A DNA stretch of 9,037 nt from contig DAHZDR010000094.1 in assembly GCA_027403435.1 (NCBI GenBank), positions 1 to 9,037 on the forward strand, read 5' to 3'. The stretch comes from Deltaproteobacteria bacterium. GTDB lineage: Bacteria; Desulfobacterota; Binatia; Binatales; Binataceae. Positions 1-5,667 of the stretch are shown piece after piece. How positions within the stretch are numbered: position 1 is the stretch's first letter; the number at the start of each line of letters is the position of its first letter. The translations under genes were made by a program, and so were the position numbers. The notes under the pieces were generated by a model. The model was not told where the DNA came from. It was given only the letters and a program-made list of their open reading frames with translations, and did no database searches.

Positions 1-1
1 C

Positions 2-64
2 CGCACGATCGTTGTCAACGAGGCCGCGAAGATCGATCGACAGCGCGGCCGCCGCGCATGTTGA
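2..64 (+). CDS. Possible C-terminal tail of a truncated rightward gene
   Basis: From base 2 a rightward frame stays open to a TGA at 62-64. It reads about 20 residues beginning RTIVVNEAAKID and ending in an Arg-rich tail, with mostly G/C third positions like the neighbouring genes. It would end 26 bp before the convergent quinone reductase stops. The fragment is too short to assign a family. Leftward frames here are also partly open, so the true gene could lie on the other strand or the stretch could be intergenic. Confidence 0.2.
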   Translation, partial: RTIVVNEAAKIDRQRGRRAC

Positions 65-90
65 TTGCGCCGCGACCGCGCGTTTTGAAC

Positions 91-1059
91 CTACGGCGCG
101 AGCACGATTTTGCCGACCGATTCGCGCGATTCGATATGGCGATGGGCGGCGGGCGCCTCGGCCAGCGGAAATTTACGGCCGATCAGCATCCGCAGCTTGC
201 CCTCCTTCATCAGGCTGAAGCATTGCTCCGTGCCCTGGCGCATCAGCTCATGGTTCGACGACGCGGTGAAGAGCACGAAGCCGCTGACCTTGAGCGATTT
301 TTCGAACAGCCGGAAGACGTCGAGCTTGTCGGGCGGGCCGCCGGCGCGGCCGTAAAGAATCGAATGGCCGAACGGGGCGAGGCAGCCGAGGCCCTTTTCG
401 AAGGTGGGCTTGCCGACCGCGTCGAGAATCAAATCGACGCCGCGGCCGCCGGTGAGGCGCTTGGCCTCTTCGGCGAAATCGTGCGTGACGTAATTGATCA
501 CTTCGTCGGCGCCGTGCTGTTTGGCGACCGCGACTTTGGCGTCGTTCGAGACCGTGCCGAAGACGCGCGCGCCCGCCGCCTTCGCGACCTGCATCGCGAC
601 CACGCCGACGCCGCCGGCGGCCGAATGGACCAGCACGGTCTGGCCGGGTCCGACGCGATGCGAGGCGTGGAGCATGAACCACGCGGTGAGCGTCTGGATG
701 GGGAAGGCCGCGCCCGCTTCGAAGCTGACGAAATCGGGCAGTGGAATCGTCTGATTGGCGTAAAAGAGCGCGTATTCGGCGTAAGTTTTAAGCCCGACGG
801 CGGCGACGCGCATCCCGGGCTTGAGTCCTTCGACATTCGCTCCGACCGCGTCGATCACGCCGGCGGCTTCCATTCCGGGCGTATCGGGCAGTTTCGGGCG
901 AATCAGGTAGGTGCCCTGGCGGAAGAAGGTGTCGGCGAAATTGACGCCGACCGCATGCACCCGCATCCGGATCATGCCCGGACGCGGCTCGGGCGTGGGA
1001 ACCTCGGCGATTTGCATCACGTCGGGTCCGCCCACTTCCTTGAATTGAATCGCTTTCAC
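91..1059 (-). CDS. Quinone oxidoreductase, zeta-crystallin-like zinc-free MDR family
   Basis: This 322-aa protein is a medium-chain dehydrogenase/reductase of the NAD(P)H:quinone oxidoreductase type, expected to be cytosolic and to reduce quinones or other activated enones and carbonyls. An N-terminal GroES-like catalytic domain (about residues 1-120) carries PGMEAAGV near residue 61. A Rossmann domain follows, with the nucleotide-binding AAGGVG at 147-152. The family C-terminal signature SRESVGKIVL is at 311-320. The cysteine pattern of zinc-binding alcohol dehydrogenases is absent, as expected for this branch. The start is GTG, chosen because AAGGAG lies 8 nt upstream and the reading then begins MKAIQFKEVGGPDV, a typical start for the family. 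Length is normal. It lies downstream of the antiporter on the same strand after a 152-bp gap, so it may be transcribed separately. The natural substrate cannot be read from sequence. Confidence 0.9.
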   Translation of the reverse strand: MKAIQFKEVGGPDVMQIAEVPTPEPRPGMIRMRVHAVGVNFADTFFRQGTYLIRPKLPDTPGMEAAGVIDAVGANVEGLKPGMRVAAVGLKTYAEYALFYANQTIPLPDFVSFEAGAAFPIQTLTAWFMLHASHRVGPGQTVLVHSAAGGVGVVAMQVAKAAGARVFGTVSNDAKVAVAKQHGADEVINYVTHDFAEEAKRLTGGRGVDLILDAVGKPTFEKGLGCLAPFGHSILYGRAGGPPDKLDVFRLFEKSLKVSGFVLFTASSNHELMRQGTEQCFSLMKEGKLRMLIGRKFPLAEAPAAHRHIESRESVGKIVLAP

Positions 1060-1067
1060 GGTTCGAT

Positions 1068-1073
1068 CTCCTT
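1068..1073 (-). promoter_or_regulatory. Ribosome binding site fixing the GTG start of the quinone reductase
   Basis: On the minus strand this reads AAGGAG, 8 nt before the GTG at 1059-1057. It is the strongest Shine-Dalgarno in the left half of the window and supports GTG as the real start. No ATG start is needed to complete the MDR fold. Confidence 0.7.
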
Positions 1074-1104
1074 GCGCGGCGCGCGCCGGCTTTTGCAGTC
1101 GCGG

Positions 1105-1146
1105 GCCGGATTAAACTTGTTCCACGATGATGCAACTAGCAAATCA
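1105..1146 (-). promoter_or_regulatory. AT-richer island, possible promoter of the quinone reductase
   Basis: The 152-bp gap between the antiporter stop and the reductase start holds a local AT-richer stretch in otherwise very GC-rich DNA. On the minus strand it contains TTGCAT (1135-1130) and TTTAAT (1115-1110), which resemble -35 and -10 boxes. Their 14-nt spacing is too short for a good sigma70 promoter, so this is only a candidate location for transcription start. Confidence 0.2.
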
Positions 1147-1211
1147 CGCCGTGGCGGAAAAACTCCCGCTCGCGGCTGGATGGGCCGCTCCGCCAGTTCC
1201 CGATCGCGCTC

Positions 1212-3347
1212 TCACGTTTCGGGAGTGACGACGAGCGCGATCGCGCATCGCGCGTTGCGCAGAATGTAATCGACCTTCGGGCCGAAGTAGAGGCGGCCGT
1301 TGGACGGCCGGAGCATCACGCCCATCGCCAGCAGGTCGCAGGCGTCGCGCCCGGCGACGTCGAGAATCACGTTTTCCGGACGGCCGCCGGTGGCGACGCG
1401 GGCGTCCACCGTGACGCCGAACGGTACGCCGAGCTTGCGGATTTCCTCGGCGATCGGGGCGCCGTCGTGGACGGCCTGGCGGCGCCGGTAAAGATTGCGA
1501 ATGGTGAAGGGCGCCTCGCTGACGAACAGCGCCGTCATCGCGGCGCCGGTGGCGTGCGCGTAGAGCATCGCAAGGTTCGCGCCGAGCCGCGAAAAAGTCG
1601 CGCCGGTGGTGGGCGCCAGCACGCGCCGAAACGGGACGGACGCGCCTGAGTTGCGCGCGATCACGATCGGCGCGTGGGCGCGGGCGACGATTAGCGGCAA
1701 GACCTCGCCGGCCAGCGGGTCGTCGCCGGGATTTTGCGGAGCGCCGGCGAAGATCGCGTCGTAACCGCGTTCGCTTTCCTTCAGAATCGCCTCGGCGATG
1801 GTTTCCGCGGAGCCGGTGCGATCGATCACGTTGCGCGCGCCGCTTTCCAGGGCGATCGATTTTAGCGCGGCGAGATTTTTCGCGATTTCCTCCGTGGACG
1901 GGCTCGCCGCGCCGGACGATCCAGTGGAGATGGCGCGGAAGATCGTGATGCTGGCGTCGGGATGATTGCCGAGGACGGCGGCGAGATGGGCGGCCAGCCG
2001 CGCGTGCGGACCGCCGCCGCTCAGCACCAGCAGCTTTGCGCCCTCTTTGCTGAAGGAGAGCCGCGCGAGCAGTTTTTCGCGCTCCAGCCGCGCCAGTTCC
2101 TCGGGACCGGGCTGGAGTCCCGCCAGCGTCCAGCCCAGCAGCGGCGGCGTAATCAGCGAAGTGACGATCGCCACCATAATCAAAATCGCGTACATCTCCG
2201 GTCCGAGCACGCCCAGGTTGAGCCCGATCAGGCCGACGATGATGCCCATCCCGCCCCGGGCGTCCATCCCGATTGCGACCGCGAGCGATTCGCGCCAGCC
2301 GAGGCCGCTCAGGCGCGCCCCCGCGGCGCATCCGATTAGCTTGCCGGCGATCGCGATCGCGAGGACGGCAAGCGCCATCCAGACTTGATGGATCGCGAAG
2401 AAATCGGCCTTGAGTCCGGAGTAACCGAAAAAGACCGGCGCGAAGACGCCGACCGTGGCGGCTTCGAGATCGGTGCGGTCGAGCCGATGGAGCCGCGCCG
2501 AGCGTCCGATCATCACGCCGGCGATAAAGGCGCCAAAGACCGCGTGGAGGCCGATCGCCTGGGTGACGATCGCGCAGACCATCGCGACGCCGACCAGCGC
2601 GCTCATCCCGGCGTGCTCGGCCTGCGCGTGATCGTCCACCCAGCGCATCAGGTTCAGGACCAGCCTGCCGCCGAGGTAGTAACAAAAGGCCAGGAACAGG
2701 AGGATCGCGAGAATGGTCGCGCCGAGCGAACGCAAATCGACCGCGCAATGCGCCGCCAGGCCGGCGACGATCGACAGCGCGATCCAGCCGAGCGTGTCGT
2801 CGATAATGCCGGCGGCGAGGATGGTCATGCCGAGGTCGCGGCGCATCAGATTAAGGTCCATGAGAATTTTGGCGATCACCGGAACCGCCGAAATCGCCAT
2901 CGCGACCGCCATGAAGAGGCTGAAAAGCAGCCGTTCGCCGGGCTGCGCCAGGTAGCGCGCCGGCAGGGTCCAGCCCAGCGCGAAACCGCTCAGGCCCGGC
3001 GCCAGGATGCCCAGTATTGAAATCCAAAGCGCCCCGCGGCCGGCGCGCTTGAGCAGGCCGAGGTCGGTTTCGAGGCCGGTCATCAGCAGCAGCATGATCA
3101 CGCCGAGCCAGGCGACGCCGTCGATCAGATGGTTGACGATCGCGTCGGGCGGAAAGACCAGCCGATGGATCGCGGGAGCGAAATGGCCGAGCACGGTGGG
3201 CCCCAGCAGGATGCCGGCCAGCAGTTCGCCGATGACCGTCGCCTGGCCGAGGCGTTTCATGATGTCGGCGAGGGCGCGCGTGGTGACAAAGAGCAGAGTG
3301 AACTGAATCAGGAAAAGCAGAATCTGAGTCTCATTCAGATGGTTCAT
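1212..3347 (-). CDS. CPA2-family Na+(K+)/H+ antiporter with tandem C-terminal Usp-like domains
   Basis: This 711-aa inner-membrane protein has about 12 hydrophobic segments over residues 6-410, typical of the CPA2 (NapA/KefB/GerN-like) exchanger fold. GELLAGILLGPTVLG (about 40-54) is the conserved N-terminal signature. SAVPVIAKIL (153-162) and GIIDDTLGW (180-188) form the ion-site region with the paired aspartates D183-D184. K336 and the GMDARGGMG segment (360-368) match the second half of the fold. An Asp-Asp pair is the pattern of electrogenic exchangers such as NapA, whereas KefB/C carry Gln-Asp, so proton-driven Na+ or K+ extrusion is inferred. Residues about 436-565 and 572-708 look like two universal-stress-protein domains, but the usual G-x2-G-x9-G(S/T) ATP loop is not recognisable in either. 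The ATG start has no clear Shine-Dalgarno. It is divergent from hmgA, with no obvious functional link. Confidence 0.88.
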   Translation of the reverse strand: MNHLNETQILLFLIQFTLLFVTTRALADIMKRLGQATVIGELLAGILLGPTVLGHFAPAIHRLVFPPDAIVNHLIDGVAWLGVIMLLLMTGLETDLGLLKRAGRGALWISILGILAPGLSGFALGWTLPARYLAQPGERLLFSLFMAVAMAISAVPVIAKILMDLNLMRRDLGMTILAAGIIDDTLGWIALSIVAGLAAHCAVDLRSLGATILAILLFLAFCYYLGGRLVLNLMRWVDDHAQAEHAGMSALVGVAMVCAIVTQAIGLHAVFGAFIAGVMIGRSARLHRLDRTDLEAATVGVFAPVFFGYSGLKADFFAIHQVWMALAVLAIAIAGKLIGCAAGARLSGLGWRESLAVAIGMDARGGMGIIVGLIGLNLGVLGPEMYAILIMVAIVTSLITPPLLGWTLAGLQPGPEELARLEREKLLARLSFSKEGAKLLVLSGGGPHARLAAHLAAVLGNHPDASITIFRAISTGSSGAASPSTEEIAKNLAALKSIALESGARNVIDRTGSAETIAEAILKESERGYDAIFAGAPQNPGDDPLAGEVLPLIVARAHAPIVIARNSGASVPFRRVLAPTTGATFSRLGANLAMLYAHATGAAMTALFVSEAPFTIRNLYRRRQAVHDGAPIAEEIRKLGVPFGVTVDARVATGGRPENVILDVAGRDACDLLAMGVMLRPSNGRLYFGPKVDYILRNARCAIALVVTPET

Positions 3348-3406
3348 GAGCGCCCGCGATGGATTCGGAGAAAATGGCGCGAAGTCCGGCCGGCTCCGCT
3401 CGCTCG

Positions 3407-3435
3407 ACGCTAACCGCCGTGACGGGGCGGGTCAA
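3407..3435 (-). promoter_or_regulatory. Candidate promoter of the antiporter gene
   Basis: On the minus strand, TTGACC (3435-3430, five of six matches to the sigma70 -35 box) is followed after 17 nt by TAGCGT (3412-3407, a poor -10). A start near 3400 would leave a leader of about 50 nt before the antiporter ATG at 3347. The -10 is weak, so confidence is low. Confidence 0.25.
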
Positions 3436-3462
3436 CGCGGCGGGCCGCGCCGGAGTTATACT
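3436..3462 (+). promoter_or_regulatory. Candidate hmgA promoter with an overlapping inverted repeat
   Basis: TATACT at 3457-3462 is a good -10 box (five of six) in GC-rich DNA, 61 nt before the hmgA ATG. No convincing -35 sits at 16-18 nt spacing, which suggests activator dependence or a different sigma factor. The perfect inverted repeat CGCGGC-GG-GCCGCG (3436-3449) occupies the place where a -35 or operator would be. It could be a repressor site or a chance GC palindrome. The rest of the divergent spacer (3348-3522) holds no other clear signal apart from the leader repeat listed separately. Confidence 0.35.
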
Positions 3463-3480
3463 CGACGCCGGCGGATACGC

Positions 3481-3506
3481 CATGCGGGCGCGTCATGCGG
3501 GCGCGT
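3481..3506 (+). repeat. Perfect 13-bp tandem duplication in the hmgA leader
   Basis: CATGCGGGCGCGT occurs twice head to tail at 3481-3493 and 3494-3506, ending 3 nt before the hmgA ribosome binding site. Each copy contains an ATG. The two copies are identical, consistent with a recent slippage duplication. Confidence 0.9.
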
Positions 3507-3526
3507 CACGGAGGATCGCACGATGA
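3482..3526 (+). CDS. Possible 14-residue leader ORF overlapping the hmgA start
   Basis: An ATG in the first repeat copy opens the frame MRARHAGASRRIAR, ending at TGA 3524-3526. That stop overlaps the hmgA ATG (3523-3525) as ATGA. A weak GCGGA at 3471-3475 lies 6 nt upstream of its ATG. The peptide is Arg/Ala-rich and carries no stretch of a regulatory amino acid such as Tyr or Phe, so classical attenuation by tyrosine is not supported. Translational coupling to hmgA is possible. It may equally be a chance ORF. Confidence 0.25.
   Translation: MRARHAGASRRIAR
3510..3514 (+). promoter_or_regulatory. Ribosome binding site fixing the hmgA start
   Basis: GGAGG lies 8 nt before the ATG at 3523. The same frame remains open upstream to an ATG at 3346, but that extension would run through the whole divergent spacer and encodes a low-complexity Arg-rich sequence unlike the dioxygenase family. 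The downstream ATG is therefore preferred. Confidence 0.75.
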
Positions 3527-4650
3527 GGCAATGGATTCGCATCCCGCTGGCCGAAGGCCAGACCACCCGTCAGGCGCATTGCGATTTGCCCGAGGGCGCC
3601 TATGAACGCGAGCTTGGCCGTGAAGGATTCTTCGGTCCCGCGACCGACATGCTGCATCGCCATCCGCCGACCGGGTGGACCAGCTGGGAAGGTCCGCTCA
3701 GGCCGCGCGCGTTCGATCTGGCGAAGCTGGATTCGCCCGGCGGGTCGCCGTGGAGCGCCGTGCCGGTGCTCGGCAATGCGCATCTGCGGCTGCGCCTGTG
3801 GCGCTGCGGGCAAAAGATGGACCATCTGGCGCGCAACGGCGACGGCGACGAATTGATCTTCGTCCACGAGGGCGCGGGCGAGCTCTTTTGCGATTACGGC
3901 CACATGACGTTCCGCGACGGCGACTATATCGTGCTGCCGCGCGGCACGGCGTGGCGAATCGAGCCGGCGGCGCCGGTCGTGGCGCTGCTGCTCGAAGCGA
4001 CCGGGGATTCCTATCAATTGCCGGAAAAGGGAATCGTCGGCCACCACGCGATTTTCGATCCGCACGTGCTCGATACGCCGAAGATCGATCAGGCCTTTCG
4101 CGCCCAGCAGAACGAGGATCGCTGGCGGATTGTGATCAAGAAACGCGAGCGGTTGAGCACGGTGACCTATCCGTTCAATCCGCTCGACGCGCTCGGATGG
4201 CACGGCGATCTCGTGCCGGTCAAGCTCAACTGGCGCGAGATCCGGCCGATCGTCAGCGCGCGCTATCACATTCCGCCGTCGGCGCACGTCAATTTCGTCG
4301 CCGAACGCTTCATGGTCGGAACTTTCGCGCCGCGGCCGATCGAATCCGATCCGGGCGCGCTCAAGGTTCCGTATTTTCACAACGACGACGATATCGAGGA
4401 AATTATCTTTCTCCATCGCGGGCAATTTTTCAGCCGCGACAATTTCGGACCCGGGATGCTGAGCCTGCATCCGTCGGGCTTTCCGCACGGGCCGCAGCCG
4501 AAGGCCTTCGCGATCGGCGCGAAGCGGGCGCGCACGGAGACCGACGAGGTCGCCGTCTATATCGACGCGCGCGACCCGGTCGAAGTCGCTGAAGAGGCGG
4601 ACGCGGTCGAGGATTTGAGCTACGTCGACGCGTGGCAGGTCAAGGCTTGA
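3523..4650 (+). CDS. hmgA: Homogentisate 1,2-dioxygenase, short bacterial form
   Basis: This 375-aa cytosolic Fe(II) dioxygenase is predicted to open the aromatic ring of homogentisate with O2 to give 4-maleylacetoacetate, in tyrosine and phenylalanine breakdown. It has an N-terminal cupin-like region (DELIFVHEGAGELFCDYG, about residues 108-125) and a C-terminal catalytic half. By my comparison with the human enzyme ligands H335, E341 and H371, the metal triad here is H286 (PYFHN), E292 (IEE) and H322 (FPHGP). The spacing of 6 and then 30 residues is identical. Length is well below the roughly 430-445 aa of proteobacterial and animal enzymes but matches the compact bacterial versions. The start is set by GGAGG 8 nt upstream. 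maiA begins 20 nt downstream, which encodes the next pathway step and strongly supports this call. A related cupin dioxygenase with a different aromatic substrate is the main alternative. Confidence 0.87.
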   Translation: MRQWIRIPLAEGQTTRQAHCDLPEGAYERELGREGFFGPATDMLHRHPPTGWTSWEGPLRPRAFDLAKLDSPGGSPWSAVPVLGNAHLRLRLWRCGQKMDHLARNGDGDELIFVHEGAGELFCDYGHMTFRDGDYIVLPRGTAWRIEPAAPVVALLLEATGDSYQLPEKGIVGHHAIFDPHVLDTPKIDQAFRAQQNEDRWRIVIKKRERLSTVTYPFNPLDALGWHGDLVPVKLNWREIRPIVSARYHIPPSAHVNFVAERFMVGTFAPRPIESDPGALKVPYFHNDDDIEEIIFLHRGQFFSRDNFGPGMLSLHPSGFPHGPQPKAFAIGAKRARTETDEVAVYIDARDPVEVAEEADAVEDLSYVDAWQVKA

Positions 4651-4670
4651 GCAAGGAGCCGGGAGGCGCG

Positions 4671-5312
4671 ATGAAACTGTACAACTACTGGCGATCCTCG
4701 GCGAGCTTTCGGGCGCGAATCGCGCTTGCGCTGAAGGGCGTTCCCTACGAAAACGTCAGCGTGAACCTGGTCGCGGGCGAAGCGGGTTCGCCGGCCTATC
4801 TGGCGGTGAATCCGCAGGGCGTGGTGCCGACGCTCGAGGACCAGGGCCGGCTGATCACGCAGTCGATGGCGATCTGCGAATATCTCGACGAGACGCATCC
4901 GGCGCCGCCGATATTGCCGCGCGATCCGGCTGGACGGGCGCGGGTGCGCGCGATTGCGCTCGCGGTCGCCTGCGAAATCCACGCGGTCGGCAATTTGCGC
5001 GTCTCCGGCTATCTGGCGCAGGCCTACGGGGCGACCGAGGCGCGGCGCACGGAGTGGATGGCGCATTGGGTTCTGGCGGGTTTCGGCGCGATCGAACAGA
5101 TGCTCGCGAATTCGTCCGGGACGGGCCGCTTTTGTCATGGCGATACGCCCACGCTCGCCGATATTTTTCTGGCGCCGCAGGTCTATAACGCGCGCCGGAT
5201 AAAGCTCGATTTGTCGCCGTTTCCGGCTATCGAACGGATCGAGCGGGCTTGCCTCGCCCATCCGGCGTTCGCGGCCGCGCGCCCCGAGGCGCAGCCTGAC
5301 GCCGCGCAATGA
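4671..5312 (+). CDS. maiA: Maleylacetoacetate isomerase (zeta-class glutathione transferase)
   Basis: This 213-aa cytosolic enzyme is predicted to convert maleylacetoacetate to fumarylacetoacetate with glutathione as cofactor, the step after HmgA. The N-terminal thioredoxin-like domain (about 1-80) begins MKLYNYWRSSASFRARIAL. S9-S10 correspond to the zeta-class active-site serines, and Ala11 replaces the Cys of the eukaryotic SSCS motif, as is common in bacteria. NPQGVVPTLED (47-57) and Q64-S65 form the glutathione site. The helical C-terminal domain has NLRVSGYL (about 108-115) and TPTLADIFLAPQVYNA (about 159-174), both family hallmarks. Length is normal. The start is chosen at the ATG after GGGAGG (4661-4666), because the family N-terminus begins exactly there. 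An in-frame start at 4632 would lie inside hmgA. The 20-nt gap to hmgA indicates an operon. The TGA stop at 5310-5312 overlaps an ATG (ATGA). Confidence 0.93.
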   Translation: MKLYNYWRSSASFRARIALALKGVPYENVSVNLVAGEAGSPAYLAVNPQGVVPTLEDQGRLITQSMAICEYLDETHPAPPILPRDPAGRARVRAIALAVACEIHAVGNLRVSGYLAQAYGATEARRTEWMAHWVLAGFGAIEQMLANSSGTGRFCHGDTPTLADIFLAPQVYNARRIKLDLSPFPAIERIERACLAHPAFAAARPEAQPDAAQ

Positions 5313-5344
5313 CGGATCGCGAAGGAATGGCGGATCACGAATGA
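5309..5344 (+). repeat. Imperfect 18-bp tandem repeat across the maiA stop
   Basis: Two 18-bp units, 5309-5326 (ATGACGGATCGCGAAGGA) and 5327-5344 (ATGGCGGATCACGAATGA), agree at 15 of 18 positions. The first unit contains the maiA stop. Read from its ATG, the pair encodes the 11-residue ORF MTDREGMADHE, which ends at TGA 5342-5344. The repeat itself is clear. Whether the 11-aa ORF is translated is unknown. Confidence 0.7.
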
Positions 5345-5439
5345 TGGTTTGGCTGAAGTTGGCGCGCGACTCGGACGGGATCGCGCGGCCTGGGATCGCG
5401 GCCGGCGGAGAACTTATCGTGAAGGGGCTGCGGCGATGA
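5341..5439 (+). CDS. Possible 32-aa small protein linking maiA and the DUF3565 gene
   Basis: The frame runs ATG 5341 to TGA 5437-5439 and begins MMVWLKLARDSDG. About 26 of 32 codons end in G or C, comparable to genuine genes here and higher than the other open frame across the same gap (about 24 of 41). Its ATG overlaps the stop of the preceding 11-aa ORF, and its stop overlaps the ATG of the DUF3565 gene, both as ATGA. No strong Shine-Dalgarno lies at good spacing; the nearest, AAGGA at 5322-5326, is 14 nt away. I recognise no family. It could be a coupling ORF, a small protein, or chance. Confidence 0.3.
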   Translation: MMVWLKLARDSDGIARPGIAAGGELIVKGLRR

Positions 5440-5630
5440 GGCGCGCGATTGTCGGGTTCCGTCAGGACGCGGCCGGCGACTGGATTGCCGACCTCGCCTG
5501 TGGACATGTCCAGCACGTGCGCCATGATCCGCCCTTCCAGGCGCGGCCGTGGGTTCTGACCGAAGCCGGCCGGCACGCCCGGCTGGGACTCGAGCTCGAT
5601 TGCAAGAAATGCGACGCGGCCGAGGCGTAG
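5436..5630 (+). CDS. DUF3565 small Cys/His protein, putative metal-binding
   Basis: This 64-aa protein matches the DUF3565 pattern from memory: MRRAIVGF at the start, a central CGHVQHVRHDPP (about 22-33), then RPWVLTEAGRHARLG and a terminal CKKC (56-59). The Cys and His residues (C22, H24, H27, H30, C56, C59) could form a zinc or iron site, but no function is established for the family as far as I know. The start is chosen at the ATG preceded by GAAGGGG (5421-5427) at 8 nt. A longer TTG start at 5349 would add an Arg-rich segment not expected in the family. It lies on the maiA strand, 123 bp downstream, so it probably belongs to the same transcript. A role in aromatic catabolism is only inferred from position. 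Confidence 0.8.
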   Translation: MRRAIVGFRQDAAGDWIADLACGHVQHVRHDPPFQARPWVLTEAGRHARLGLELDCKKCDAAEA

Positions 5631-5645
5631 CGGCGTCGTCCGCGG

Positions 5646-5662
5646 CGCGCGCGGGGCGCGCG
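5646..5662. terminator. GC hairpin between convergent DUF3565 gene and spoT
   Basis: Arms CGCGCGC (5646-5652) and GCGCGCG (5656-5662) form a perfect 7-bp all-GC stem with a GGG loop, in the 37-bp gap between the two convergent stop codons. On the plus strand only a three-T run follows shortly after, and the minus strand has no T run. It is a plausible but incomplete bidirectional terminator. Confidence 0.35.
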
Positions 5663-5667
5663 GCGTT

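Noticed and set aside
1158..1188. Possible terminator after the antiporter: GCGGC/GCCGC stem (1172-1188) with a run of five Ts on the minus strand
   Set aside because: The stem is only 5 bp and the T run starts 9 nt after it, so it does not meet the pattern of an intrinsic terminator.
58..1269. 403-aa plus-strand open frame over the quinone reductase
   Set aside because: Antisense shadow of a clearly recognised MDR enzyme, with low-complexity composition and no motif.
1144..2748. 534-aa minus-strand frame inside the antiporter
   Set aside because: Arg/Gly-rich out-of-frame reading of the antiporter, which has coherent membrane segments and motifs in the other frame.
3346..3522. N-terminal extension of HmgA from an upstream ATG
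   Set aside because: It would overlap the antiporter start and consume the whole divergent promoter region. The added 59 residues are Arg/Gly-rich, and a good ribosome binding site exists before the downstream ATG.
3493..4488. 331-aa minus-strand frame opposite hmgA
   Set aside because: Antisense shadow; hmgA carries the full metal triad and family sequence on the plus strand.
5349..5435. TTG-initiated N-terminal extension of the DUF3565 protein
   Set aside because: Lower third-position GC, Arg-rich composition, and a well-placed GAAGGGG before the ATG at 5436 all favour the short form.
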